Below are positions 44,117 to 54,661 of a DNA stretch of 64,000 bases, piece by piece. The stretch comes from Bacteroidia bacterium (GTDB lineage: Bacteria; Bacteroidota; Bacteroidia; Bacteroidales; Prolixibacteraceae). Both the position numbers and the translations under genes were made by a program. Within the stretch, counting starts at the first letter, position 1. Every line of letters starts with the position of its first letter. Under the pieces are notes generated by a model. That model did no database searches, was not told where the DNA came from, and saw only the letters and a list, made by a program, of their open reading frames with translations. The stretch lies in contig JAPLDR010000018.1 of NCBI GenBank assembly GCA_026391655.1, positions 88,147-152,146 of the forward strand, read 5' to 3'.

Positions 44117-46900
44117 TTATGGCCGTTTAATAATTTTGCGGACAACAATTTGACCATCCGCATTTTTCGTTTGCAAAAGGTAAATACCCGAATAAAGATC
44201 TCCTATGTACAACTGGTTTTCAACTCCTTGAATATTAGACAATTTGAATTCTTTTGCTTTAGTCCCGGCCAAAGTAAAAATTGAAACGTTTTGAGTTTTT
44301 TCGACTGAAGTTACATTGATATAGTCGGTTGCAGGATTAGGATAAATAAGCAGATCATTGTTATCCTTAAACTCCTTTTCAATACCTGTAAACAATGGCA
44401 CTCCGAAATTTTGGGTAGAAAAGAGCTTGTATTCGCCTGGCCCAAGCAATATTGATTGAGATGTTGCCGCTACACTTATTGATTTCTGCCCGAAATAGTC
44501 ATACCATGTACCGGTTTTCTGAAAATCAAGCTGCGCGTTTAACGTGGATAATCCAAAATTACCAACGATTAATCCATTCTCACCATTCAGGTTCAATTTA
44601 ATCCATTTTATTTCACCATTTAGCGATTGACTAAAATTGGTGGTCGAAAAAATTGGGTATTTCTTTTTCAGGTAGAACAGCTTTGAAAAGACCTGAAATA
44701 ACAATGCGCGGTCAGCAACACTTTTGTACTCCCAATGCAACGGCTTTTCTCCCAACCTTCCATTAAAATCAATCGAAATATCATAGCCCAGTTCACCAAA
44801 TTGCCAGATCATTTTTGGACCTGGGATCGGAAAAAACAATGCTGAGGTAAGTGCTGCACGGCTTAACGCAACTGTCTGATCTTTTATATTATAGGAACCC
44901 AGGGAATTCCCGAAATTAAGACATTTGTACACCATCCGTTCTTCATCATGGCTTTCCATATAACCAACAAGCGAAGGCTTGCTCCATCCGCGATTGACAT
45001 AGGAAGCCCAACTAAGATCCGAGGTGCTATTACTATTAAAGCCCATTGCCGCCTGTGTGGCATTGTAATTCATATTTCCCCACAACAGAATCCCCTTTTT
45101 GAAATTTGCCAACTCTGTCTCTTCAGAATTATCGGCAAGATGCTCAAAAATAACAATAGCACCTGACTTCCTTTTCCAAATCTGGTCAGCCATTCGTTCA
45201 AGATTGGCAATCCTTTGCGCATCATATTTGCTCCCCCAGGTATCGGATGCATCTTTAATGTTATTCGAAAATCCTTTTGTAAAATCGAACCGAAATCCAT
45301 CAATTTTATACTCACTCATCCAAAATGAGGAAATACTGTCCACAAGTTCCCTGGTTGCAGGACTATCATGGTTAAAGTCGTATCCCCACTGCGCAGCAGG
45401 ATTTGTAAAATTGCTTTGAACATTGTACCATGGGTTTTGTGCCGTTGGTTTTGAACCGTCAAAATAGAGTTGAACAAAGGGGCTTTGTCCATACGAATGG
45501 TTCAATACAAGGTCTATTACTGTGGAGATACCGCGTTTATGGCACTCATCGACCAATCGTTTCAGTTCGTTCATGGGACCATAATATTTATCTGGAGCAA
45601 AATAAAATGAGGGATTGTATCCCCAACTGCTATTGCCTTCAAATTCATTTACGGGCATTAATTCCAAAACATTAGTACCAAGTTCTTTCAGGTAATCAAG
45701 GTGATCAATAACACCAGAATATGAATGCTTTTCGTCAAAATCACGTACAAGACATTCATAAATGACCATGGTATCAGCAGTTGCAGGAGTGAAAGTACTT
45801 TTCTGCCAGACATAAGCCACCTGATTGGTTTGAAGTATACTGGCTATGCCATCGGTTTTGCCTGTTGGATAGGAGATTAATCCGGGATAGGTAGTAGAAG
45901 TAATGTATTTATCGTTATTCGGGTCACAGGTTTTTTCAGTATAGGGATCGGCAATTTTTAATTGTCCATCAACAAAATATTGAAAAGGGTACTCCTTGCC
46001 AGGTGTTAGATTTTGAATATCGATCCAAAAGTAATCGCCATCCCTTTTCATCCGCGATGTTGAAGAGGGAAGCCAATTATTGAATTCCCCGATTGCATAA
46101 ACATAGGATTTATACGGCGCCCACAAGACCAATCTTGCAGTCTGTGAATCAATGTAGTTAATCCCTTTTTTAGCACCAGCAGGAAGTGTCTGGACGACCT
46201 GATTTCCAAGAATATTCACAAATACTGAATCATAAACTGTTGTGATGCCGTTCGAAGCAGATATTTTCATCCAGTAATCGCCAGATTGCGAAAAACTGAA
46301 AGTGTAATCAAGCTGGGTTCCGGTGACGGCTTTCACCTGACTATTATTAAGATAGAGACGAAGATCGGCTGAAACGGTCGATGAGGCCGAAAATGGTAAA
46401 ACGGCACCTAAAGGCAAAATTGAATTGGTGGAGGGGTTTGTGATGGACACATTCAACCCGGAAGAAAAAACATCAACCAAAATATCTTTCCCGCCTGTTG
46501 CCTTACCTTCCTTGCTTTGATCGGCACTCCTGAATACGAAGGCCATCTGTTTAATTATTTCTCCGGTAGGAACACCGTAAAAGCTCCGGATATCAGGAGT
46601 AATTTCGAGGGTATAGGTATTTGGAGTAACACGTGTAAGTTTAGCTTTTGGAATATTGGTTGTCCAGGCTGCAATAACATATTTCCAATCGGTTGCCGAC
46701 GTGCTTTTATCGGTAATTACCCCTGTGTGGGCATAGACATCGCCTGTATAATCTTTCAATCCTGCTGTTCCCTGAGTCGCATCGAAGGTGATGGTCACCA
46801 GTTGGTTTTCGATAGGCAATGTTGGATTTGTTGTAACCTGAGCAAGGCCTATCTGATAAAAAATTAACAGCCAAAATAAAAGATTGATTCGAAAGCGCAT
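44117..46900 (-). CDS. Secreted GH13 alpha-amylase family enzyme with CBM48-like domain and T9SS sorting tail, 927 aa
   Basis: The ATG at 46900 (MRFRINLLFWLLIFYQIGLA) gives a signal peptide; the upstream ATG at 46963 does not. In order are an N-terminal beta domain, a CBM48-like domain (VLWAPYKSYVYAIGEFNNWL, YPFQYFVDGQLKIADPY) and the GH13 barrel with VIDLVLNHS, the nucleophile Asp in DGFRFDFTKG, the acid/base Glu in VIFEHLADN and the third Asp in ESHDEERM. The last 80 residues are a type A T9SS domain (LLIYPNPATDYINVTSVEKT, GIYLLQTKNADGQ), so the enzyme should be exported through the outer membrane and attached to the surface or released. It is the last gene of the susCDEF strand and fits the role of the outer amylase (SusG position). 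A terminator separates it from the susF-like gene, so it may also have its own promoter. Confidence 0.92.
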   Translation of the reverse strand: MRFRINLLFWLLIFYQIGLAQVTTNPTLPIENQLVTITFDATQGTAGLKDYTGDVYAHTGVITDKSTSATDWKYVIAAWTTNIPKAKLTRVTPNTYTLEITPDIRSFYGVPTGEIIKQMAFVFRSADQSKEGKATGGKDILVDVFSSGLNVSITNPSTNSILPLGAVLPFSASSTVSADLRLYLNNSQVKAVTGTQLDYTFSFSQSGDYWMKISASNGITTVYDSVFVNILGNQVVQTLPAGAKKGINYIDSQTARLVLWAPYKSYVYAIGEFNNWLPSSTSRMKRDGDYFWIDIQNLTPGKEYPFQYFVDGQLKIADPYTEKTCDPNNDKYITSTTYPGLISYPTGKTDGIASILQTNQVAYVWQKSTFTPATADTMVIYECLVRDFDEKHSYSGVIDHLDYLKELGTNVLELMPVNEFEGNSSWGYNPSFYFAPDKYYGPMNELKRLVDECHKRGISTVIDLVLNHSYGQSPFVQLYFDGSKPTAQNPWYNVQSNFTNPAAQWGYDFNHDSPATRELVDSISSFWMSEYKIDGFRFDFTKGFSNNIKDASDTWGSKYDAQRIANLERMADQIWKRKSGAIVIFEHLADNSEETELANFKKGILLWGNMNYNATQAAMGFNSNSTSDLSWASYVNRGWSKPSLVGYMESHDEERMVYKCLNFGNSLGSYNIKDQTVALSRAALTSALFFPIPGPKMIWQFGELGYDISIDFNGRLGEKPLHWEYKSVADRALLFQVFSKLFYLKKKYPIFSTTNFSQSLNGEIKWIKLNLNGENGLIVGNFGLSTLNAQLDFQKTGTWYDYFGQKSISVAATSQSILLGPGEYKLFSTQNFGVPLFTGIEKEFKDNNDLLIYPNPATDYINVTSVEKTQNVSIFTLAGTKAKEFKLSNIQGVENQLYIGDLYSGIYLLQTKNADGQIVVRKIIKRP

Positions 46901-46912
46901 TTTGATTGGAAT

Positions 46913-46954
46913 AAAAAAAAGGCTTACCCATCCGGTATGGATGAATAAGCCTTT
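46913..46954 (-). terminator. Intrinsic terminator after the susF-like gene
   Basis: On the minus strand AAAGGCTTATTCATCC pairs with GGATGGGTAAGCCTTT around ATACC, followed by a run of T (46920-46913). It lies between the susF-like stop and the amylase start, so transcription into the amylase should be reduced. Confidence 0.8.
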
Positions 46955-46966
46955 AAGATTCAAATA

Positions 46967-48796
46967 TTAGTTCTTTGTAATAGTTGCAATAAGCTTCCAG
47001 GGATCGAATGTAATGGTGTAATTTCCGGCAATTGCCACTGCCATATTTGCACCACCTGCTGAAAGTGCGTTAATAGTACCACCATAATTAAGTGTCCAAC
47101 CTGCATTTGCCCTAAATTTGTAGCCAGCGGTACCAGCCGTCATATTTAGCGTTGCAGTGAAAACTTTGCTGGTTGAATTCCATGTCATTGGAGTGTCGGT
47201 ATTCCAACCTCCCGGAGTAGCATCTCCTATTACACCCCAACTGTTCGCACTATAAGTATAAGCATTTGGATGACTCAAATCTAAGGTGATTGCATAATCA
47301 GCTGTAGCTGTTACAGCGATATTAGAACCTCCTGCATCCAGCTTAGTGCCATCAGCGGCAGTACTTCCATAGTTTACGCCCCAATCTGAAGTTCCCCTGA
47401 ATTTAATAGATCCTCCACTGGTTAAACGTAATCCCAACGAGAATGTTTTGGCTGTTGCATCATAGGTCATATCGGTTTGAGTGCTCCAGCCGCCCGGAGT
47501 AGCGTCGCCAATTAATCCCCAGGTCGTTTTTGTCAGAGAATAAGTCATCAATCCCTGATTCGCTTTTACAAGATAATAACCTGCAGCTGGAACACTGATG
47601 TTGTTTCCGGGGTTTGTTAATTTGCCGGTACCATCATCTCCAAAGGTATGCGCATTGTCCCAACTGTGATCGGTTGCAAGTTTTAATCCGCCAGAAGCCA
47701 GGATGTTAACATACCCTTCGGCAGCACCACTGCTGGTAGATGTTGATATAATATACATAGCATTATCATTATTCCCCCAGCTATTATAGTCACCAACAAG
47801 CCAAAATTTGGTAATATCAGCTAAAGTAGTGAAAGATACATCAGCCCCATAGGTTGTACCAGCACTGTTTGTAGCATAGGCGCGCACATGATATGTTGTG
47901 TTTAATGTTAAACCAGTGAGATTACTAACAAAAACACCCGTACCAGTACCTCCAGCGACTTTAGTGCCAGCGATCGTTGGATTAGCACTTAAACTCCAGG
48001 CCAGACCTCTGGCAGTAATTGCGCCACCACCATCATAGGTAACCTCACCACCCGATACAGCGGCAACTTTTGAGATACCGGTAACTGGAGTAGTTGTTAC
48101 AACAGGGACATCAACCAGAGTGGTAAAAGATACTTCGGGACCGTAACCTGTACCTGCGCTGTTTGTAGCATAAGCACGCACATAATAAATAGTGTTGCCC
48201 TTCAGACTGGCAAGTGCGCTCACAAAAGGGCCCGTTCCACTTCCATCAGTTGTTTTGCTGTTTGATAATGATGGATTGTGAGTGGTGCCAAAGCATATAC
48301 CGCGAGCTGTTACTGCAGCACCGCCGAAAACTGTAACATTTCCACCTCCTGTAGCTGAATTACCAGTAATTACAGTAATTGCAGCAGTAGTAAGCGTAGG
48401 AACAACAGGTAAAGTCGTAAAAGTATATTCTTCACCGTAAATTGTACCTCCAGCATTGGTCGCATAGGCTCGTGCGTAATATTTGGTCGCATAAGTAAGG
48501 CCACCCAGTTTTACTTTAAAAGCAGCTGTGGTCATTTGTCCTGAATAAATGACTTTGCTGTTGGAAATTGTAGGAGCTGTAGCGGTATTATAACAAACAC
48601 CTTTTTCAATAAAACCATCGCCTTCGGCAACTACATAACCAACAACGGTTGCAGAGTCAGATTTAACATTCAAAACTTGAGTTGTAGCAAGTTTTGGCGT
48701 TAATGTAACCTGCGATTTTTCCTTTGTACAAGCGCCAAAAAAGATTGTCGCAGTAACAAGCACGGCCAGGATTCTATATATGAATATTCTTTTCAT
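46967..48796 (-). CDS. susF: SusF-like starch-binding outer-membrane lipoprotein, about 609 aa
   Basis: The ATG at 48796 (MKRIFIYRILAVLVTATIFF) gives a lipoprotein signal with lipobox FFGAC, so the protein should be lipidated and surface-exposed. It has three tandem Fn3-like repeats of about 90 residues sharing TARGICFGTTHNPSLSNSKT and YYVRAYATNSAGT-like blocks, then SusE/SusF-type starch-binding modules. The first begins KFWLVGDYNSWGNNDNAMYI, and two more are related to each other (WGLIGDATPGGWSTQTDM and WGVIGDATPGGWNTDTPM). The Trp-rich loops suit maltodextrin binding. Fn3-like spacers in place of the usual first SusF domain are a notable difference from Bacteroides SusF. It is preceded by the susE-like gene with a 29-base gap. 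Confidence 0.85.
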   Translation of the reverse strand: MKRIFIYRILAVLVTATIFFGACTKEKSQVTLTPKLATTQVLNVKSDSATVVGYVVAEGDGFIEKGVCYNTATAPTISNSKVIYSGQMTTAAFKVKLGGLTYATKYYARAYATNAGGTIYGEEYTFTTLPVVPTLTTAAITVITGNSATGGGNVTVFGGAAVTARGICFGTTHNPSLSNSKTTDGSGTGPFVSALASLKGNTIYYVRAYATNSAGTGYGPEVSFTTLVDVPVVTTTPVTGISKVAAVSGGEVTYDGGGAITARGLAWSLSANPTIAGTKVAGGTGTGVFVSNLTGLTLNTTYHVRAYATNSAGTTYGADVSFTTLADITKFWLVGDYNSWGNNDNAMYIISTSTSSGAAEGYVNILASGGLKLATDHSWDNAHTFGDDGTGKLTNPGNNISVPAAGYYLVKANQGLMTYSLTKTTWGLIGDATPGGWSTQTDMTYDATAKTFSLGLRLTSGGSIKFRGTSDWGVNYGSTAADGTKLDAGGSNIAVTATADYAITLDLSHPNAYTYSANSWGVIGDATPGGWNTDTPMTWNSTSKVFTATLNMTAGTAGYKFRANAGWTLNYGGTINALSAGGANMAVAIAGNYTITFDPWKLIATITKN

Positions 48797-48825
48797 AAAT
48801 ATATTTTTAAAATGTACCATATAAA

Positions 48826-49821
48826 TTAGTTCTTAACGATAGTAAAAGACCCGGTAGTTCCATTGATAATCGTCAATGCAATAGTGTAATTACCAGCAGC
48901 AACAGTATAATTAGCACCATTCTGCGTCAAACTACTTGTCGTACCTCCCAGGTTCCATGCCCAGTCGTCATTGAGCCTGAATTTAATGTCGCCGTCAAGC
49001 AACGTAATAGTGATTTTCCAGGTTCCTGATTGGGCATCGTAAGCCATTTTTGAATCGGGGGCATTCCAGCCATTCGGAGTAGCAGAACCAACCAAGCCAA
49101 CTATATAGGACTCAACTTTGTAAGTAAGTGCATTTTTGTCAGCAGTAACTTTATTCCATCCATTAGCTGCTGCTACTATGCCAGCACCATTTACTGAGAG
49201 AACTCCACCTGTGCCACCATATACAATATTTGCATCAGGGTCTTTCAATGTAAACGCTTTTGTTTTGTCAAGGTTCACAAAACCGACATAATTACCATTA
49301 CCTAATGGAGATTCAATTTTCTGGGTAATACCCGAACCTATTAAATCCAAACGAGGCAATCCATAAATAGTAACATCAGCAGACTTTATAGCAGAACTAT
49401 AGACATATGATCCAGTGCCACTACTTAAAGATAAGACAGACCTAATTCTAAAATCAAGAGAAGATATCTGGTCGGCAGGGAACTTTGTAAGTAATTTCCC
49501 ATTAAGATCGCTTACAGTAATTTTCATTGAAAGATCCTGACTATCACTAAGTATTAAAACTGCATCCTGAAAATTATTCGACTTCAAACAAGCTTCGAGG
49601 TAATAAGTTACAGAAGCCTGGAACCCAGGTTTAACAGCAGTACCAACAAATTCGAGCATATTCAATCCCTCGGCCCTCTTTAAAGTTAAACTGGGTACAC
49701 TTTGAATAGCTGGTGCAATTGGGCTGTCCGATAACACTGCTTTTGTTCCTTCCTTTTCACAAGAAAACAAAAGTCCGATCAACCCAATGAAAGTTAAATA
49801 TATAAATATTTTTTTATTCAT
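48826..49821 (-). CDS. susE: SusE-like starch-binding outer-membrane lipoprotein, 331 aa
   Basis: The lipoprotein signal is MNKKIFIYLTFIGLIGLLFS followed by Cys (lipobox LLFSC). An N-terminal SusE-type domain (VPSLTLKRAEGLNMLEFVGT, LTKFPADQISSLDFRIRSVL) and a central module (RLDLIGSGITQ, GYFV-like NGNYVGFVNL) are followed by a C-terminal starch-binding module (IVGLVGSATPNGWNAPDSKM, GDIKFRLNDDWAWNLGG) homologous to those in the susF-like protein. It should sit on the outer surface and hold starch or long maltodextrins for SusC/SusD. It is 19 bases after susD, in one operon. Confidence 0.87.
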   Translation of the reverse strand: MNKKIFIYLTFIGLIGLLFSCEKEGTKAVLSDSPIAPAIQSVPSLTLKRAEGLNMLEFVGTAVKPGFQASVTYYLEACLKSNNFQDAVLILSDSQDLSMKITVSDLNGKLLTKFPADQISSLDFRIRSVLSLSSGTGSYVYSSAIKSADVTIYGLPRLDLIGSGITQKIESPLGNGNYVGFVNLDKTKAFTLKDPDANIVYGGTGGVLSVNGAGIVAAANGWNKVTADKNALTYKVESYIVGLVGSATPNGWNAPDSKMAYDAQSGTWKITITLLDGDIKFRLNDDWAWNLGGTTSSLTQNGANYTVAAGNYTIALTIINGTTGSFTIVKN

Positions 49822-49840
49822 TTCTTAAAAGTTTAAAAGA

Positions 49841-51403
49841 TTAATAACCAGTATTTTGTTTTAATGTTGGATTTGCGCCTAAATCATTGGAAGGGATCGG
49901 GAACAGATCACGCCAGGTCTCTGTTGTGGCTCCTGCTGCGACTTTTCCTTTCCATGGCCATAGATAGGCACTACCTGTAAACTTGCCAAACCGGATAAGG
50001 TCAGTCCTGCGGTGTCCTTCCCAATAGAGTTCGCGGGCGCGTTCATCGAGGATAAAATCCAATGTAAGCGCTCCGGCAGCAATGTTTCCGGTAGCATTTC
50101 CATAAGCTCTTTGACGTAAGGCATTTACATATCCTAAAGCTGTAGCAGCGTCACCGGTTGCAGCACCTCTGAGAACACCTTCAGCATACATGAGGTATAC
50201 ATCAGCCAGACGGAATAAAGGATAGTCTGTATCAACAAAATCGGGATGCGCATCAGGTGCAGCAGCCCCGGTGGATGTAAGATTTTTGAATTTCGTGATT
50301 GCCCATCCGTCTGTGAACTGACCGATATCCACAACTTCAAGATTCTGTCCGGTGGTATAGAACATGGCTCTTTTGTCGGTTGCGCCACTGTTATCTGCAA
50401 ATTTGGCGACAAAAGTTTTTGTGGTACGGATACCACCCCATCCTCCACTAATTCCGAAAGCGGCGGGCGACATGCTTCCACCGACAGCGGCATGGACAAG
50501 ATAAGTCATCCCTCCATAGGTCTGTGTATGTAAGCCATCGGAAGTGATAGGCAAAATCATTTCGGGGCTCAAATTATTGTCGGCAACAAAATTATTGGCA
50601 TAGCTGGGAGCTAAAGAGTAGGAAGAGGCCAACACCTTTTTACAGTACGTGACGCAATCACCATTTCTGTCTGTTCCAACATACACTTTTGCATTCAAAT
50701 AAAGTTTTGCAAGAAGTGTCCATGCCGCAGCCTGGTCGGCTCTCGCATATTCAAATTTTGGAGCACCCAATTCCGTTTCAATGGCCTTCAGCTCAGTTTC
50801 GAGATAGGTAAATAATTCGGCGCGCGTTGTTTGCTTTGGAAAAAACGCACCAGGTGCGTCAGCTTCGGTGACGAATGGTGGATTTCCAAATAAATCAATT
50901 GCATGATAATAAGCCAGCGCACGAAGGAATCTTGCTTCGGCATGATATTTCTTGATATCCGGATCTGTATTACCGGCAGTTGCCCTGATGTATTCGTTGC
51001 TAAGTGCTACCGTATACATAATTCTGGAATAAATGGCCGCGATAAATACATCATTCGGAGCCCATGTTTGCCAGTGCAGATCCTTGATTGTAGCATCATT
51101 CCATGACATTACCGCCTCGTCTGTAGTTAATTCCTGCACATTCCAGTATTGACGAAGATAGTTTCCAAAACCCTCATCAATACCCGAAATATCTGCTTGC
51201 CCGGCAGGACCTTGCTGTCCGCTTACCGCCAGAGTGGCATATAGCTTTGCCAATCCCTCTTTATAAGCTGCGGGAGTACTGTAAACGGTAAGAGAAGTAA
51301 CGATATTTGGATCCTTCGGAGTGACATCCAAGTCTTTGATACACGAGGTAAACATCAGTGCGACAAAGATAACTGCTAATGATTTTATTTTATTATTTTT
51401 CAT
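49841..51403 (-). CDS. susD: SusD-family nutrient-binding outer-membrane lipoprotein, 520 aa
   Basis: The lipoprotein signal ends at the lipobox FTSC. The SusD/RagB fold is visible from the helical TPR-like core (HAEARFLRALAYYHAIDLFG, FFPKQTTRAELFTYLETELK, AWTLLAKLYLNAKVYVG) and the conserved end (LRLADVYLMYAEG as FRLADVYLMYAEGV, FILDERARELYWEGHRRTDL, RFGKFTG). The protein forms the lid of the SusC channel and binds the oligosaccharide. It directly follows susC. Gene context makes starch or maltodextrin the likely ligand. Intact and of normal length. Confidence 0.93.
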   Translation of the reverse strand: MKNNKIKSLAVIFVALMFTSCIKDLDVTPKDPNIVTSLTVYSTPAAYKEGLAKLYATLAVSGQQGPAGQADISGIDEGFGNYLRQYWNVQELTTDEAVMSWNDATIKDLHWQTWAPNDVFIAAIYSRIMYTVALSNEYIRATAGNTDPDIKKYHAEARFLRALAYYHAIDLFGNPPFVTEADAPGAFFPKQTTRAELFTYLETELKAIETELGAPKFEYARADQAAAWTLLAKLYLNAKVYVGTDRNGDCVTYCKKVLASSYSLAPSYANNFVADNNLSPEMILPITSDGLHTQTYGGMTYLVHAAVGGSMSPAAFGISGGWGGIRTTKTFVAKFADNSGATDKRAMFYTTGQNLEVVDIGQFTDGWAITKFKNLTSTGAAAPDAHPDFVDTDYPLFRLADVYLMYAEGVLRGAATGDAATALGYVNALRQRAYGNATGNIAAGALTLDFILDERARELYWEGHRRTDLIRFGKFTGSAYLWPWKGKVAAGATTETWRDLFPIPSNDLGANPTLKQNTGY

Positions 51404-51422
51404 GTCGTATTCTTATTAAAAG

Positions 51423-54400
51423 TTAGAATGTAAGATTTACGCCAAGTACAAAGACTCTCGGACGAGGATAAAAGTTATTGTCGATACCACCATTCACCTC
51501 AGGATCAAGTCCTTTATATTTAGTGATTGTAAAGACATTTTGTACCGTAAAGCTTAACCGGGTTTTAATATACTGATCGAAATTATATCCGATACTCATA
51601 TTATCCATCTTAAAAAAGGATGCATTCTCAATATAGAAATCCGAGAAATACTGTGTGTTCGTAAACTTCGCGTTGTCAGACTGCTTTGGAATATTGTTAA
51701 AGAATCCTGACTGATTATATACAGTTGAGTAAAGAGCACCAGAGGCAACATTATTATAAACATAGTTGCCGATGTTCGCTCTCCCGGAAAATGAGAAGTC
51801 CATCTGTTTATATGTAACCCGTGAATTTATCCCCACCGTCACATCAGGTGCAGGCTTTTTATAATGGTATTTATTCAGGTTATTGCTCGTAACCGTTCCT
51901 CCTGTGCCAGTGCGGTCAACATAGAGCCCTTCGATGGGCATACCATTTGAACCATAAACCTGCTGGAAGACAAAAAATGAGTTTGAAGGAAATCCAACAC
52001 GCTGATTCTGAATGGTGTTTCCAACTCCACCACCAACCTCCTACATCAACGCCCGCATAATTGGGATCATCGGTTTTGGTCAGTTTCGTGATTTTGTTTT
52101 CGTTGTAAGCAGCATTAAAGCCAACAGTCCAATTCCAATCTTTATTTGTTACAATTTGTCCGTTCAAAGAAAGTTCTATCCCTTTGTTTTCAAGATTTCC
52201 AACATTAGTTGTCAAAAAGTTAGAGAAGTTACTTCCGGCGGCGATCGGAATAAAGTTCAATAAATCTTTTGTTTTACGCTGATAGGCATCTATTGAACCA
52301 GTAATCCGGTTATTCATAAAACCAAAGTCTATACCGACATTATACGTAGTAGTTTCCTCCCATTTGATGTTTGCATCGTATGGATTTGGACGTAAGGTAT
52401 TGTAGAACGTATTTCCAAACTGATATTGAGCAGTTGCTGTACTTTCGCGATAAACAGGAAGATAAGGATAATCGTTACCGATATCTTGCTGACCCGTGAC
52501 ACCCCAGCCCAACCTTAATTTCAGATCGGAAACGGCAGAAGTATTTTTAAGGAACGACTCATCCTTAATTTTCCATGCAAAAGCTGCTGCAGGGAAAAGC
52601 CCCCATCTGTTGGCTTTTGCAAATCTTGAAGATCCGTCATCGCGAATGGTTACTGTCAATAAATAGCGATCCATGAAAGTATAATTCAATCGTCCGAAGA
52701 AAGATACCAAATAGTTTTCATTAATGAATTTTGAGTTATCAGAAACAGTAACAGGAGTAAGGCCGTTACGGGAAAAATTCGTACCTTCTTTGTAGAAATG
52801 TTGCCATGAGTAACCTGCAGTTGCATCAACCTTACTTTTAATCGAACCAAGCTCTTTCACATAGTTCAGGTAGAAATCGAAGAGTTTCGTCTTTCCTTCC
52901 TGGGTATAGTCAATTTTTTGGCCAGTTCCACCCCTTACTGTAAAAGCTGCCTCATTTGGGGAATTGTTGTGTCCTGTCGTGGTGAAATAGTCATAACCAA
53001 CATTCATATTGGCACGCAGTTCGGGGAGAAAATGAAATTTATAATCGATCTGGACATTACCCAAACCACGCTTAACTGCCGATTTGTTATCTGTTTGATT
53101 AAGCAAAGCAACGGGATTGGACACTCCGATTGGGTTTGGAGTGCCGTTGGGGTTCATCGTCCCGTCGGGCAAAACATCTGAAAGGTTTATCCAGGTAAAA
53201 TATCCTCCGAACTTGGTATTGCCATTATACACGGGCTGTGTAGGATCGTATGCAACAGCAGAACCAACTGCTCCTGCGTTACCAAAATTCTGCTTCGTGT
53301 AACTACCTTTTAGATTAATACTAAATTTCAGGTGGTTGTCTAAAAAGGTGGGATCTATGCCGATTGCCAATGTCGAGCGTTCCATATTAGTTGTTTTCAG
53401 AATACCATCCTGATCGGTGTATCCTAAAGAAGCACGGTAAGGCATATTTTTCATTCCACCGCTGATACTGATATTCTGGTCATGTGCAATAGCTGTATGA
53501 TAGATCTGTTTTTGCCAGTCGGTATTTTCCCTTCCAAGACGGGTCAGACTACCCATACTTAAACCAACGGCACTTTTGGAAGCAAGATCCAATGCAAGAG
53601 CGCGGAACTCATCACCTGAGAGTACATCCATATACTTCGGAATAGAATTTACTGACATCGTTCCATTATAGTTGATTTGCATAGGTTTTCCGACAACTCC
53701 CTTTTTAGTTGTTATAAGAATAACACCATTGGAAGCTCTCGATCCGTAAATAGCCGTTGCTGAAGCATCCTTTAAAACCGTGAAAGTTTCGATATCATTT
53801 GGATTGATCGTAGATAACGGATTTGCCAATCCGGAAATTCCTGAGTTACTTACAGGAAAACCATCGATAATAATCAAAGGATCGTTACTGGCTGACATAG
53901 AAGAGCCTCCTCTGATCCGGATAGTTGATCCGCTTCCGGGAGCACCTCCACTTGAGGTAATCACAGTTCCTGCACTTTTACCAACGATCAGATCCTGAGC
54001 TGAAGTGATTCCACCTTTGTTGAAATCTTTCGAACTAACTGTGCTGACCGCACCTGTTGCATCAGATTTTTTAACAGTTCCGTATCCGATTACAACGACT
54101 TCGTCGATTCCCCGGGCTTCAAGAGCTAAGGCAACATTCAGCACTGATAACTGATTAACTGCTAAATTTTGAGCTTTATAACCAACGAATGAAAAAACAA
54201 GCTTCGATGCGGGAGTCACTTTGATCGAATATTTTCCATCAATATCGGTAACAGTACCCGTGTAGGTTCCTTCAAGCAAAACTGTCACACCTACAAGTCC
54301 CTCATTAGTAGCAGCATCGGTAACTTTACCGGTAATTAATCTTTCCTGTGCAGTTACCGACAGTGTCAGTAATGCAAAAAGGAAAAACCAAATTGCTTTC

Positions 54401-54423
54401 ATTTTTACAAATTCAAATTTCAT
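51423..54423 (-). pseudogene. susC: SusC-family TonB-dependent transporter, frameshifted near codon 800
   Basis: The start at 54423 gives a signal peptide (WFFLFALLTLSVTAQ). A carboxypeptidase-like domain (ITGKVTDAATNEGLVGVTVL), the TonB-dependent plug (VVVIGYGTVKKSDATGAVST, GGSSMSASNDPLIIIDGFPV, KDASATAIYGSRASNGVILI) and the barrel follow. At about 52028-52040 the frame changes: after NYAGVDVGG it runs into WWWSWKHH and stops at 51916. The neighbouring frame gives the expected GGVGNTIQNQRVGFPSNSFF, then GNGMPIEGLY-like sequence, and continues to the normal C-terminus (DFSFSGRANIG, VFVLGVNLTF). A +1 base or a 2-base loss in the TGGTGGTGG run accounts for it. All downstream genes are intact, so this may be a sequence error; if real, import of starch oligomers is lost. 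Confidence 0.9.
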
Positions 54424-54609
54424 GTGAGTCAAATTAATGGTTCATAAATCATGGATAAAAAATTTCACCTTCACAGGCATTTTCATATTTACATTTGAAT
54501 ATCAATTGCTTGCCTCCACGAATCCTTTCCCTTTTCCATTTTGGCATTACAAAGAAATACACTTTTAACCTAAATTAACATGATTTGTTTTGTGGAAACT
54601 TGATTATTA

Positions 54610-54626
54610 TTATGCAAACGTTTGCG
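54610..54626 (-). promoter_or_regulatory. LacI-family operator upstream of susC
   Basis: The 12-bp palindrome GCAAACGTTTGC (54614-54625) is the core. On the minus strand, toward susC, the 17 bases CGCAAACGTTTGCATAA are identical to those at 57745-57761, where they point toward the MFS gene. A CpG-centred palindrome of this kind is typical for LacI-family repressors, and a LacI gene lies at 56713-57729. Confidence 0.85.
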
Positions 54627-54641
54627 GTGACGTTTGCAGCC

Positions 54642-54661
54642 AACATGTTATACAACATGTT
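54642..54661. promoter_or_regulatory. Pair of AACATGTT palindromes
   Basis: AACATGTT, itself palindromic, occurs at 54642-54649 and 54654-54661, with centres 12 bp apart. It could be a second regulator site in the divergent region. No partner copy is seen in the locus. Confidence 0.35.
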
